A stretch of DNA of 64,000 nt from Silurus meridionalis (GCF_014805685.1 NC_060887.1:34281963-34345962); one strand, 5' to 3'; positions 32,771-42,964 are shown, numbered from the stretch's first letter. Notes: generated from the letters alone by a model not told the origin. Translations and numbers: made by a program.

Positions 32771-33311
32771 CAGTACAGACCAAAAGTTTGGACGCACCTT
32801 CTCATTCAAAGAGTTTTCTTTATTTTCATGACTATGAAAATTGTAGAGTCACACTGAAGGCATCAAGGGCTATTTGACCAAGAAGGAGAGTGATGGGGTG
32901 CTGCACCAGATGACCTGGCCTCCACAGTCACCGGACCTGAACCCAATCGAGATGGTTTAGGGGTGAGCTGGACCGCAGAGTGAAGGCAAAGGGCCAACAA
33001 GTGCCAAGCATCTCGGGAACTCCTTCAAGACTGTTGGAAGACCATTTCAGGTGACTACCTCTTGAAGCTCATCAAGAGAATGCCAAGAGTGTGCAAAGCA
33101 GTAATCAAAGCAAAAGGTGGCTACTTTGAAGAACCTAGAATATGACATTTTTCAGTTGTTTCACACTTTTTTATGTATATAATTCCATATATAATTCCAC
33201 ATGTGTTCATTCATAGTTTTGATGCCTTCAGTGTGAATCTACAATTTTCATAGTCATGAAAATAAAGAAAACTCTTTGAATGAGAAGGTGTGTCCAAACT
33301 TTTGGTCTGTA

Positions 33312-33314
<3 letters not shown>
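32771..33314 (+). mobile_element. Tc1-like deletion-derivative MITE, copy 1
   Basis: TA flanks a 544-bp element with about 96-bp inverted repeats (starts CAGTACAGACCAAAAGTTTG, ends with its complement). Between them remains only the C-terminal transposase region: a SPDLNPIE catalytic motif is readable near 32930-32955, followed by the basic C-terminal segment and a KAKGGYFEE-type tail in broken frames. The left TIR joins the C-terminal part directly at CATCAAGGGCTATTTGACC. An inverted copy at 49218-49763 has the same junction. The flanking TA microsatellites occupy both sides here. Confidence 0.95.
32880..33145 (+). pseudogene. Tc1-like transposase C-terminal remnant in a MITE
   Basis: WPPQSPDLNPIE is readable in one frame, containing the third catalytic residue (Glu) of DD34E transposases, followed within a few codons by a stop (MV-stop). 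Downstream, TSAKHL, VKAKGQQV and AVIKAKGGYFEEP-like segments appear in different frames, as in the C-terminus of Tc1-family proteins. The first two catalytic Asp residues and the DNA-binding domain are deleted. Confidence 0.8.

Positions 33315-33362
<48 letters not shown>
33315..33362. repeat. (TA)n microsatellite
   Basis: About 47 bp of TA repeats directly following the MITE. Confidence 0.95.
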
Positions 33363-33364
<2 letters not shown>

Positions 33365-33365
<1 letters not shown>

Positions 33366-33700
33366 GTTGACTTTAAAATTGTATTACAAACAAATAATTA
33401 AGGATAATCTATTGAACCCTGCAGTTTATCATATGTGTTTCTGTCAATGTTTTATAAATACATATACACCTAATCATTACACTATTGTTCCTGTCTGTGA
33501 CCTAATATTCTCCTGTTATGTTGCTTAGAAACCAAAGATTTCTGTTAAAGGACTATGCGCTGTGCAAGAAATGTTTATTGCAAATAGTATTAAAAATACA
33601 TTGAACTGATTATTGAACCCTGGTGTGTTATATCATGTTGTTTAAAATGTTTGCCTCATGGCTAATAATGATCTTCTAATCACTGTCATGCCTGCTACAC
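33365..33700. other. Unassigned DNA
   Basis: Nothing recognised between the TA array and the fold-back element. Confidence 0.4.
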
Positions 33701-34213
33701 AGTCTCACCCCACATCGTCACATATCGACGTTGCCTCGGATGGCGTACACATCCGACGCAGAAGGGATCCCCTTTGCGTCGCTTTTCAACGTAGATGGCC
33801 GTCCTATACACTTCAGTGCAAATCCCTCATCTTCGGATTAGGGTTAGGGTTTGGGATAGGGTTTGGGTTAGGGTTAGGGTTTGGGTTTGGGTTAGGGTTA
33901 GGGTTAGGGTTAGGGTTCGGGTCATCTTCGGATTTGGACGCAGCCGGGGGACAACCAACGAATCGGTCGTATGTAGTGGACATTTCGTAACCTTATTATT
34001 ATTATTATTAAATATAGTATAAATAATCCGATACACTTATTATTATAAATAATAAATGTTTATTAATATAAATAATATTTATTATAAATAATAAGTAATT
34101 AAGTGTATAGGACGGCCATCAACGTTGAAAAGCGACGCAAAGGGGCTCCCTTCTGCATCGGATGTCTACGCCATCCGAGGTAACGTCGATATGTGACGAT
34201 GTGGGGTGAGACT
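33701..34213. mobile_element. Fold-back/TIR element with telomere-like array in the loop
   Basis: Two 113-bp inverted repeats (33701-33813 and 34101-34213) begin AGTCTCACCCCACATCGTCA and differ at only five positions by eye, with no gaps. The 287-bp loop carries a 14-hexamer TTAGGG-type array (33838-33921) and then an AT-rich part with TTA and AATA runs. The arms are CpG-rich, unlike the surroundings. No transposase is encoded; the open frame through the array (33658-33990) only reflects the hexamer repeat. No clear target duplication was found. The superfamily is unknown. Confidence 0.85.
33838..33921 (+). repeat. Interstitial telomere-like (TTAGGG)n array
   Basis: Fourteen hexamers in perfect register: eight TTAGGG, four TTTGGG, one ATAGGG and one TTCGGG. 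Flanked on both sides by TCTTCGGATT, which may be an internal duplication. Confidence 0.95.
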
Positions 34214-34219
34214 AACCTG

Positions 34220-34575
34220 GTCATGCTTGGCCTCCTGCAGCTCAATGCTAAAAAAAAAAAAAAGAATAAATGAATGAATGAAAAAAAATAATAATGTAAA
34301 AATAATAATAAAATAACAATGCAATGTAATGTATATAATAATGCAATTAATTAATAATAATTAAATTAAAGTAATATATTATATATAATCATTATTTATA
34401 GCCATTAAATTATTTCTTCTGCTTATTATTATTATTATTATTAATAATAATATTAATATTAATATTAAGATGCTGTTGATGCAATGGCACTAACAAACTA
34501 GAATATTATTTTTATTAATTAACTAACATTTGTTTCTTTCTTGTTTGTTAAGTTGTTGTTGTTTGCTTGCTTTTA
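34220..34575. other. AT-rich low-complexity DNA
   Basis: Contains a poly-A run (34249-34263) and ATT/TTA/AATA runs around 34290-34480. No gene. Confidence 0.6.
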
Positions 34576-34578
34576 CTG

Positions 34579-34870
34579 CACATTCAGTTCCATTCATTTT
34601 TATTTGTATAGCACGTTTAACAATTGATATTGTTTCAAAGCAGCTATACAAAGATAAAGAGAATATAAAGTTGTATAAAAAAAAATATAGAAGTTTAGTG
34701 CATATAAATTTGTTCTTTTAAACTGTAAGTTTGTCTCTAATGAGTGAGCCAGTAGCGAATGTGGCACGGTTGAACTTCCTGTGATGGCATGAGAAAGAAA
34801 CCTTGAGAAGAACCAGACTCAAAAGAGAACCCATCCTCATCTGGGTGGCACCAAATGTCCATTCATTACA
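34579..34870 (-). mobile_element. Retroposon R2, copy 2
   Basis: TTCATTTTTATTTGTATAGC, GTTTGTCTCTAATGAGTGAG, GAAAGAAACCTTGAGAAGAA and CCCATCCTCATCTGGGTGGC correspond in order to 30699-30950. It is more diverged and has an A-rich insertion. No target duplication was identified. Confidence 0.7.
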
Positions 34871-34874
34871 TCGT

Positions 34875-35167
34875 AGGTACAACCAACCAGCAAAATCTAC
34901 TGGTTCAACTAGAACCTTTGAATTTGTACCAGTTTTGATGCCAAAACCTTTAGTATTTTTGCTGTAAAAATTGAAAGAGAGAGAAAGAGAGTTCATTTCA
35001 GTCTTTCTTTCCTCATGATCCCCATGTGCCCTGGAGGTTTGTTTATGAATGAACTAGTTGATTTGGATGCGGTCGAGCTGCAAGCACTCCAAATCCGACA
35101 CACAATGAAAAGGTCCTGCTATGTCGCTCTAATTACGTGGAATGTGCTACTATGCGCTTCCTGTCAC

Positions 35168-35228
<61 letters not shown>

Positions 35229-35489
35229 TTTGGGTGTTTGTCAGTGGCAGAAGCTGACTGAGTGTTCTCTACTGTTTGCATGGCATTGAGTATAACACAC
35301 TACACTCTTGATTTGTTTGATTTGTTGATTTGTTTTCTCTTCCTTTAACATGTTTACAGTGTAAAATCTCAAATCTGTTTTATATTACGTGAAGGAAAAT
35401 AGAAAAAGAAACTGATTTTGCGTACAATCTGAAACACCTGACCGCAATCAGATGGTGCTTTTAAAGACAGTATGGTCAGTGCATGTGAA

Positions 35490-35547
<58 letters not shown>

Positions 35548-36105
35548 TTTCAGCTAGGCTTAAGACATCCGTGTAGAAGCCAACCTGCATTGCAGCACCA
35601 GTACTAGAATGTATGATATGTGTGTGCATGTGTGTGTGTGTGTGTGTGTGTGAGCACATCCAGCTAACAGAGATGAATGCGTAATGCTCTGTGTAATGCG
35701 CTGTGCAAGGCAGTGTACAACGTGCCTGCTGCAACCTTTAGGCGGGTTACCATCTATCGGCATTTCATCACAGGAAGTGGGTGGAGTCTGACTTGTCTGA
35801 GCCCGAGATGGCGCAAGGCCAGGTTTACTTTTCTAATCCATCATGAGAGCCACACCTGTAATAAGCACAGTAACAAGTGGTGTAAAGTTCAACCGCACTG
35901 GCAGGGCTCCTTGTTTATGATCAAATAATGCTGCATTGTGTTCTATGTACGTAGAGCCTATAAGAATATGGGCTTGAGCAAGAGGTGTAGTATTGCTGGG
36001 TGTAGCCTGGAGTTCTCAAACTACCCTACTTAAACAAACAAAACATGTTGTTATTTTTATTAACACAATGAGAGCCTTTAAAAAAAAATCAGTGCAGTTT
36101 TGATT
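34875..36105. other. DNA with three (GT)n arrays
   Basis: (GT)n arrays lie at about 35168-35226, 35492-35543 and 35619-35651, all in the same orientation. A TGC-GTAATGCTCTGTGTAATG local repeat occurs near 35680-35710. No gene was recognised; the 121-codon minus frame at 35369-35734 owes its length to the arrays. Confidence 0.6.
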
Positions 36106-36109
36106 AGCT

Positions 36110-36813
36110 GTATAGAAGTATAAAAGTTTGTGGATACCTGACTATCAGATTGGGATTTGCTCTTTTTTATTATTATTTATTTACACAAGACTAAAATAAA
36201 TACAATAAAAAAAAAAAAAGACAAAACGTACAATCAGTATGTTTGCAGTAAAAGGCAGAAAACACATATATCCAATGCCTCCACTTAAACAATAAATAAA
36301 TAAAAAAAAAAAAAATCGAAAAATTTCAATAACAAATATGCAAATAGAAATGACTGCTAATTAATTGTGTGTCAAAACCCAGGAATAAAATACTCATACT
36401 AATAAAACAAATATAATACATACATTGCATGACAGAAAGAAAAACACAATTCATCCAATTCCACATTCTGTCCGTTATTTTAACCTCAATTCTTCTTTTA
36501 CGATGGTCTACTAGATTTTGCAGTGTGCTTGTGGAGGTTTCTGCTCAGTCAGCGTTCCAAAGCATCGCAAAGGTGTTAGAATTGTGGTCAGAGCTCGATA
36601 GCAGGCCCCTCAGGATCTTCCACTAGAACCCATGTAAACCATATCTTCATGAAGCTGGCTTTGTGCCATGCTGGAACAAGTTTGAACTCCAAGTTGAAAT
36701 AAAGGGGAAATTTAATTCTACTGCACCCAAAGACACTGTACACACTGGGTAGTAACAGTTTGGGAGAAAACCACATATGATTCATTAGTCAGGTGTATGG
36801 ACTCCATATAATG
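36110..36813 (-). mobile_element. Tc1-like relic, family T2, copy 4, interrupted
   Basis: It begins TATAAAAGTTTGTGGATACC and ends GTATGGACTCCATATAATG before TA. The T2 interior (CTACTAGATTTTGCAGTGTG, GTGGTCAGAGCTCGATAGCA, CACCCAAAGACACTG, AACCACATATGATT) starts only at about 36450, so 36165-36445 is an A-rich insertion of unknown nature. Confidence 0.7.
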
Positions 36814-36839
36814 TAAATAAATATTTCCTAGGATATATA

Positions 36840-37336
36840 CACAACTAGGTATAACATTATAACATTATAAGTGGTGAAGTGAAGAACACTGATTCTCTCT
36901 TCATCATGGCTCCTGTTAATGGGTGGATTTATTTATTAGGCAGCAAGTGAACAGCTTGTCCTCAAAGTTGACGTGTTAGAAGCAGGAAAAATGGTTGAGC
37001 GTAAGGATTTGAGCGTTTGATAAATTGTGACGTCTAGACGACTGGGTCAGAGCATCTCCAAAACTGCAGCTCTTGTGTGATGTTTCTGGTCTGCAGTGGT
37101 CAGTGTCTATCAAAAGTGCTTCAAGGAAGGAACAGTGGTGAACCAGCTACAGGGACGTGGGCGGCCGAGGCTCATTGATGCACGTGAGGAGCGAAGGCTG
37201 GTCCGATCCAACAGACGAGCTCCTGTAGCTCAAATTGCTGCAGAAATTAATGTTTTTAATGCTTGAAGGGTCAGAACTGTTTGTCAGCAAAAGGCAACCA
37301 ACAGGCAGGTGGTCATAATGCTATGCCTGATTGGTG
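36840..37336 (+). mobile_element. Tc1-like deletion derivative, family T3, copy 2
   Basis: TA precedes CACAACTAGGTATAACATT and the end reads GCCTGATTGGTGT, its degenerate inverted copy. The interior is the inverse of 14130-14640 (ACTGGGTCAGAGCATCTCC, CAAAACTGCAGCTCTTGTG). It contains an N-terminal transposase remnant and lacks the catalytic domain. Confidence 0.75.
36992..37265 (+). pseudogene. Tc1-like transposase DNA-binding-domain remnant
   Basis: From the ATG at about 36992 the sequence decays from an ERKDLS start through GQSISKTAAL and SVYQKCFKEGTVVN-like segments to GRGRPRLIDAREERRLVRSN and APVAQIAAEIN, split between frames. This is the bipartite helix-turn-helix region with the GRPR-type motif between its halves, typical of Tc1/mariner transposases. 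It stops before the catalytic domain, which is deleted. Confidence 0.7.
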
Positions 37337-37339
37337 TGA

Positions 37340-38210
37340 ATTGACTATTGTATAGATGTTATATAGGTGTTCCAATACTTTAGCTCATACTCTGTATTTC
37401 ATTTGTTGGTATTTTCCCTTTTGGATTTTTTTTTTTTTTCTTTTTTGCCTTACCATATTATCTTTACTTTATTACCTTTCATAAAATCATAACATTTGTT
37501 TGAACTGAATAAATTGAAGAGTGTGTATGCAGCGAGCGTCCTCTCACTACAGAAAAAAAGATACCTCTGTAAAAAGATCTGGTTTTCAGGAGAATGGAAT
37601 ATCGTTTTCATAGATCACCACTTTCACTTTTCTGCACTTAAATACATTCAGAAGTAAGTACATTTGTACTTTTATTTCAGGTAGAAATCTCAAAGTAGTC
37701 ATATTTAAGCAGGGGATTTGTAATTCATTTCCCTTATACTTGATCACTTCATATCTACAATAACATCTTAAATGGATACAAAGCATTGGTGTCAAGTTTT
37801 CTGTGAAGAGATGCTTCTTTAACATTGAAGAAAGGATTCTCCAGTGTCCAGCTCTTTATTACCATTATATTAGAATAGAGTTTTAGATTTTCCTTTCCAG
37901 ACCGGAAGGCTTTGTTTTTTTCCCTATAAATTGGTAAGCTGTTGTATTATTTAATATGAACTTTAAGAGAGAAAAAAGCAAAAGACTTGGGGAAGGAAAT
38001 GACTTTCATAAACCGCTATAAGGTAAAAGACAACAGGAACTTACTCGTTTTTTGGACGTTGCACAATTAAAGCATGACACGCATTTTTATAATAACAAGC
38101 ATTGTAGGCAAATTGGTATAATATGCAGGAAGTACTATAAAAACACTTATACTATAAAAAAGAATCAAGTTTAAACCCTAAGTGTTTTTATTGTTGTATA
38201 CTGAATAAAT
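37340..38210. other. Unassigned DNA
   Basis: A short fragment GTGTTCCAATACTTTAGCTC at about 37369 resembles a T2-family end. The remainder shows no recognised gene or repeat. Confidence 0.4.
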
Positions 38211-38214
38211 GGAT

Positions 38215-38405
38215 GGCAGAGTGGAGCAGAAGATTGTCTTGCTGTCTCACAGCTCCAGGGTCTCTGGTTCGGTCCTGAGTTTAGGTTGTGTTTATGTTTC
38301 CATCTCGGTTTTTTAGTGTGCACTTCTCTAAAAACATACCAGTAGGTGTAGTGGCTATGCAAAATGACCTTGAGGTGTGTATGTGTGCAGTGTGTGAATG
38401 TATAC
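38215..38405 (+). repeat. SINE type C, copy 1
   Basis: CTCACAGCTCCAGGGTCTCT then GGTTCGGTCCTGAG (B-box-like), AAAAACATACCAGTAGGTG and GGCTATGCAAAATGACC. The order is that of a common fish SINE with a tRNA-like head and a CCTCCGGTTTCCTCC-type middle, which is decayed here. Confidence 0.6.
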
Positions 38406-38505
38406 ACATTGCTCTGTGATACTCTGACATCCATGTACTGTGCATTGTGCACTGTGCACTGTGTTGTGCATTACAACACTACTGAAATGTTAACTCTAAT
38501 TTATA

Positions 38506-38747
38506 AAAACTTTCTTTCGGCTTCTCCCGTTAGGGGTCGCCACAGCGGACCATCCGCATGTTTGATTTGGCACATGTTTTTACACTGGATGCCCTTCCTA
38601 ACGGAACCCTCCCTATTTATCCGGGCTTGGGACCGGCACTAAGGCTTGTGCAACCCTAATGGCTGGGGTTGGTTCCTTGACAGGGGCTCGAACCCGGGCC
38701 ACAGTGGTGAGAGCACCGCATCCTAACCACTAGACCACCAGGGAACC
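38506..38747 (-). mobile_element. tRNA-Glu-derived SINE, type A, copy 2, with 18-bp target duplication
   Basis: The minus strand reads the tRNA-Glu-like head (GGTTCCCTGGTGGTCTAGTG), the body (GGAAGGGCATCCAGTGT) and the tail (GGGAGAAGCCGAAAGAAAG). It is flanked by the perfect 18-bp duplication TGTTAACTCTAATTTATA at 38488-38505 and 38748-38765. The copy is complete. It differs from copy 1 by a longer middle (CTAAGGCTTGTGCAACC on the plus strand). Confidence 0.95.
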
Positions 38748-38769
38748 TGTTAACTCTAATTTATATGAG

Positions 38770-39295
38770 TTAACATTTAATATGAGTTAATGTATAAATT
38801 ACCCCCGACAAGTTTATCCTGATTATTTTATAGTTTATTTTATATCAGACGCTTCCCTCTTTAAGAACATTCACGTCACGAGCTTTCGCGGATACGAACA
38901 AACCTGTTCTAAAAGTGAGAAAAAAACGGAGGAGAGCCGTGACTCTAGCTAGTCGTCGAACGTAACGAGTCTACATCATGAGATGGCGAAGGAATTTGTA
39001 AGTGAATATTTTTTATACATTTTTATAATTTTTTTTATTTCTTAATACAAAATATTGCATAGAGTATTTCGATTATTCTGGTTTGTTTTAGTAGATTTTA
39101 TTGTTTATTTTTTAGTATTTGTAGCTCATGCATCATTAGGAGATAGGAGATATGATAGGAGATATAACAACTTACGAACGGTCGTTCGGAACGTAACTCA
39201 TTCATAAGGTGGGAGCGTCTGTATATATATATATATATATATTATTCTTATTGTATATACAATTGTAAATTCATAGTATAAATCCTAGGATATCT
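38770..39295. other. Unassigned DNA
   Basis: Contains CTTACGAACGGTCGTTCGGAA (a short palindromic-type stretch near 39170-39190) and a TA run at 39223-39240. No gene. Confidence 0.4.
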
Positions 39296-39302
39296 TTATA
39301 TG

Positions 39303-39732
39303 CACTTTATGGACAAATGTATTGGGACATCTGACTTTTCCTGCCATACTGTATGTGCTTCTTCCTGAAACTCTTACTACAAAGTCCGAGGCACAAATCT
39401 TTGTGTGCAATAGCATTACATTTCCCCTTCACTTAAACTATGTGACACAAACCTGTTCCAGCAGACAATGCCCCTGTGCAAAATGCATGCTCCATGTAGA
39501 TCTGGTGTACATGGGCTTGAGTGGCCTGCTATAGAGGTCTGACCTCAACCCTACCGAACATCTGGAACATGAACACAAATCTCTACAAACACACTCCAGA
39601 ATCTAGTGGATCATTCTTCCAGAAGAGTGAAGGTTATTAGAGCAGCAAATTGGGACTAAATGTCGAATGTAATGTTCAAAAAGCACCTTTGTATCTTTCG
39701 GTCAGATGTCCACAAACTTTTGCTATATAGTG
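39303..39732 (+). mobile_element. Tc1-like relic, family T2, copy 5
   Basis: Starts CACTTTATGGACAAATG and ends CACAAACTTTTGCTATATAGTG, with TA on the right and left flanks. It carries decayed transposase: DNAPV (second catalytic Asp) near 39460-39475 and DLNPTEHL (third, Glu) near 39541-39565 in the same register but separated by stops. This copy shows that T2 derives from a DD34E Tc1-like transposon. Confidence 0.85.
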
Positions 39733-39739
39733 TATCTGT

Positions 39740-40050
39740 ATACGAACACAGTTCTAGTTTATAAAAACATGCAAAACACTACTTGTATATATTAGATTTA
39801 TTTTCATACCTATTTAAGCGTTTCTATGTAATACTGTGATGCTATACTATTCCATTAAGGTTAATCGATAGCTATTATATTATAGGCTCATATTCTCTGC
39901 CTATAGCCTTATTTATTTATTTATTTATTGTATATTTTGAATGGTGGCATATTCACCCTGCACCTGTTTATTTTGCCCTAGTAGATGCTTACCTGCATTT
40001 GGCAGCTGAGTACCTCTACTGTGCAATAACCATAAAAGTTGTACTTTTTT
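39740..40050. other. Unassigned DNA
   Basis: Only an ATTT run near 39910-39930 is recognisable. Confidence 0.4.
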
Positions 40051-40059
40051 TAAAATCAT

Positions 40060-40145
40060 GCCTTGCACCTTGTGATTCTGGGATCGACTCCGGATCCACC
40101 CTGATCCTGACCAGGATAAGGTGCCCACTGAAAAAGTCATGAATG
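40060..40145 (+). repeat. SINE type C 3'-end fragment
   Basis: TCTGGGATCGACTCCGGATC then CACCCTGATCCTGACCAGGAT and AAGGTGCCCACTGAA match the SINE 3' motif also seen at 9055-9165. Confidence 0.6.
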
Positions 40146-40445
40146 ACAAATAAAGAAACCTCCCATAAAATTCACACCTACTGTATGTAGGTGTTTTTTT
40201 TTCTTTTCAATGCGTTCACAATGACTCTGTGACTCACTGAGCCCACACTTGGCTCACCATTTCCTGGTTCTTAGATACAAATAAACGACAGAACGCTGAA
40301 CTTGTCAGTCTGGTGAATGACCTCAAGTCTCTGTCTGGCTCAGGAAAATCTTTATGTCTGAGTACTAAGGCCTGGTGATGACGAGAAAACAACAGCCGGT
40401 GTGGCACAGACTGATGACTTATCCTCACCAAGATAAAATGTGCAC

Positions 40446-40453
40446 CACACACA

Positions 40454-40503
<50 letters not shown>

Positions 40504-40622
40504 GCCTGACCCTCTATCTGAACAATGCCTTTGTTTGCTCTGCAATAGAAACTAGTTGTCCGCTGCTGAGTCAATATTTACTGCCTAATGGAATGTGTGC
40601 TTTGTTGGCTTCTTAACACCCA

Positions 40623-40673
<51 letters not shown>
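40446..40673. repeat. (CA)n and (CT)n arrays
   Basis: (CA)n lies at 40446-40501 and (CT)n at 40626-40673. Frames that cross them (103 codons minus, 112 codons plus) are repeat artefacts. Confidence 0.95.
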
Positions 40674-40679
40674 ACTTTT

Positions 40680-41300
40680 CTCTCTCTCTTTCTGTCTGTC
40701 TCTTAAGTTTTGTCTCTAGTCCCCCTTTCCCCTTTCCAGCCCCTCCGTTTCATATAGGTAATTTGCTTCCCTCCTCATTGTCTCTCTCTGTCTGTTCTTT
40801 GTCTTTCTTCTTATCTCTGCTCATCACTCTCTCCTCATATGTTGCACAAATAAACACTGGAGATACGGGCCAGAGGAGGGAAGGTCTCTCGCTGCCCGTG
40901 GTTATGTCATGTGTGAGTGATAGGGAGATTTAAACCTCTTCCATGATCCTTCTTCTGCTTCAGAAGTGTGGAGCAGATACGCTGAGGTCTCCCTCGCTGC
41001 GAGGATTTCTGAGCCCTGAGTTCATCGCATTCTCTTGCAGTGACTCCGTTCCAGCGCGGCCCACTCACCAGCCCTCAGCAGATTAGACGAGGAATGTACA
41101 ACATAGGCAGATACAATGAATGCACTCAGCAACTCATCAGAAGTTTCCTGAAGCCTTCTATCGCTCTGAGGTCAAAATGACCCATTTGTGGTTATTTAGC
41201 TCGCCGCCTAATCACCAAGGAACCGGAGGATTGTGAAGGCTGTATTCATGCTAAAATAGCTCGTGCATATTTTACATATAAGTCATCTTAAAAAAACACT
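40680..41300. other. Unassigned, mostly low-repeat DNA
   Basis: CT-rich to 40840, then balanced sequence. At 41013-41181 there is a 55-codon stop-free stretch preceded by a CATTCTCTTGCAG acceptor-like site (41028-41040); see findings. It is not called as an exon. Confidence 0.35.
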
Positions 41301-41305
41301 AGCAG

Positions 41306-41490
41306 TGGGGAGGCAGAGTATTTTAGTGTTTAGCATGTTTGCCTCAAACTTTTGCAATTGGTGGGTTCAAATCGCACAGCTTCCATACTCTCAGCTTCCA
41401 TGTTTTCTCCGTCTGTGCTTTGGGGGTTTCTTCTGGGTGCTTTCCTCCACCAGTCCTAATACATTCATAGTAGACTGAATGACATTGTCT
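41306..41490 (+). repeat. SINE type C, copy 2
   Basis: AGTGTTTAGCATGTTTGCCT, GGTGGGTTCAAATCGCACAG (B-box-like), CTGTGCTTTGGGGGTTTC and TCCTCCACCAGTCCTAATAC follow the order of a common fish tRNA-derived SINE. Confidence 0.6.
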
Positions 41491-41566
41491 CTAAACAATA
41501 TAATTGTGACTCCTGATGTGTTTTCACAACATGGTGCAACATGGTGTTTGATGAAATATATTGAAA

Positions 41567-41567
<1 letters not shown>

Positions 41568-41665
<98 letters not shown>
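41568..41665. repeat. (GATA)n microsatellite
   Basis: About 24 uninterrupted AGAT/GATA units, 98 bp. A reverse-complementary (TATC)n array is at 48806-48915. Confidence 0.98.
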
Positions 41666-41669
41666 TACC

Positions 41670-42480
41670 TCAAAATCCGGTTATAATGATTTTTATATAT
41701 TGTAAGTGAATAGTTATGGTTATGTTTTTTGTTGTTAAAAAGGCAGGAGACCACGACAGGCCAAAAAAAAAAAAAGAAGTAAATGAACAACATCAACAAA
41801 AAAAATCCATGATGAAAAATTTTTATCAATCAGGAAAAAAAATCAATCAGTAAAAGATTCAGCTATGAGCCAGTAACCTCCCAAATGATTTTTTTTTTTC
41901 CGGTTATGATGGTTGGTTTATACGGAAACTTTGACGGTTCTACTAACATTAATAAAACGTTATATCAAATCCAGAATTTGAAGTTGCTGAATTATCATTA
42001 ACATTAAGGGTTCTAAATATGTCACTTTTAAATATTGTTACACATTTACATATTTCACACCAAACACATCCTCAGTATAGTCTAAATACAGCTTCATATT
42101 CAACTTTATTCCATCAGTGCATTTTGATTTTTTTCCTTTCTTTATTTATTGTCATCTAACCAGTTGAGTCACTTCTCAAGAATCAAATAAAGGAGAAATT
42201 AATAGAAATTCAAATCACTAAAGATATTATAATTCATAAAGTTCATAAAAATATAAATGTAATAAAAGATACGGCATCCATCCCACCCCCCAACAATAAA
42301 GTGTGTTCAAAATTTGTCAATGCTAACAACGTTTAAATGTTTTAACAGCATTCTTTCAGTTGGGCTGTTCGTCCATTTTATAGTTACATAAATAAAAAGT
42401 TCCAGTTATTACTTACTATAACAGTGTTTTTTGTAAGTAAAATATAAAGTATCAAACTATCGTATTTTCTCTTTGTTCTG
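41670..42480. other. Unassigned AT-rich DNA
   Basis: Poly-A and poly-T runs near 41763-41775, 41835-41843 and 41888-41898. No gene or repeat recognised. Confidence 0.45.
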
Positions 42481-42502
42481 ATTGTAATAATAATAATAAA
42501 AA

Positions 42503-42710
42503 CTTTCTTTCGGCTTCTCCCGTTAGGGGTCGCCACAGCGGATCCTCCGCATGTTTGATTTGGCACATGTTTTACGCTGGATGCCCTTCCTAACGCAACC
42601 CTCCCCATTTATCCAGGCTTGGGACCGGCACTGAGAGTGTCTGGGGTTGGTTCCCTGACCGGGGATCGAACCTGGGCCGCATCGGTGAGAGCGCCGCATC
42701 CTAACCACTC
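42503..42710 (-). mobile_element. tRNA-Glu-derived SINE, type A, copy 3, head truncated
   Basis: The minus strand has the tail (GGGAGAAGCCGAAAGAAAG), body (GGAAGGGCATCCAGCGT) and tRNA-like head up to AGTGGTTAGGATGCGG. The first ~17 bp of the tRNA head are missing where the copy meets an ATT/AAT microsatellite that lies on both sides (short TAA run at 42484-42500). Confidence 0.9.
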
Positions 42711-42731
42711 ATAATAATAATAATAATAATA

Positions 42732-42783
<52 letters not shown>
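42711..42783. repeat. (AAT)n/(ATT)n microsatellite
   Basis: AAT units turn into ATT units near 42732, making a short inverted repeat. Confidence 0.95.
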
Positions 42784-42784
<1 letters not shown>

Positions 42785-42788
42785 GTTG

Positions 42789-42960
42789 TAAGAGTATAGC
42801 ACTTTTAACAATTGATGTAAATTAAAATTTCCAAAATTAAATAGATTATGAATATACTCTTTAATGTCAGAAATTAGTCCCTATTAGTTCATCCCTAATT
42901 ACATAGCCAGAGGCCACAGCGGCAAGAACAATCTCCTGATTTAGAATCTCACACCCAGGC
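42789..42960 (-). mobile_element. Retroposon R2, copy 3, degraded
   Basis: GTATAGCACTTTTAACAATTG, then a stretch corresponding to TTTGTCCCTGATGAGTGAG (here AGTCCCTATTAGTTCATC) and GAGGCCACAGCGGCAAGAAC follow the R2 order. Confidence 0.5.
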
Positions 42961-42964
42961 TTTC

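Noticed and set aside
33838..33921. True chromosome end
   Set aside because: Only 14 hexamers, six of them variant, enclosed by inverted repeats and followed by 30 kb of ordinary sequence.
33658..33990. Gly-rich protein (GLGLGFG repeats)
   Set aside because: It is the translation of the TTAGGG-type array.
40595..40933. 112-codon frame rich in Leu-Ser
   Set aside because: It is driven by the (CT)n array.
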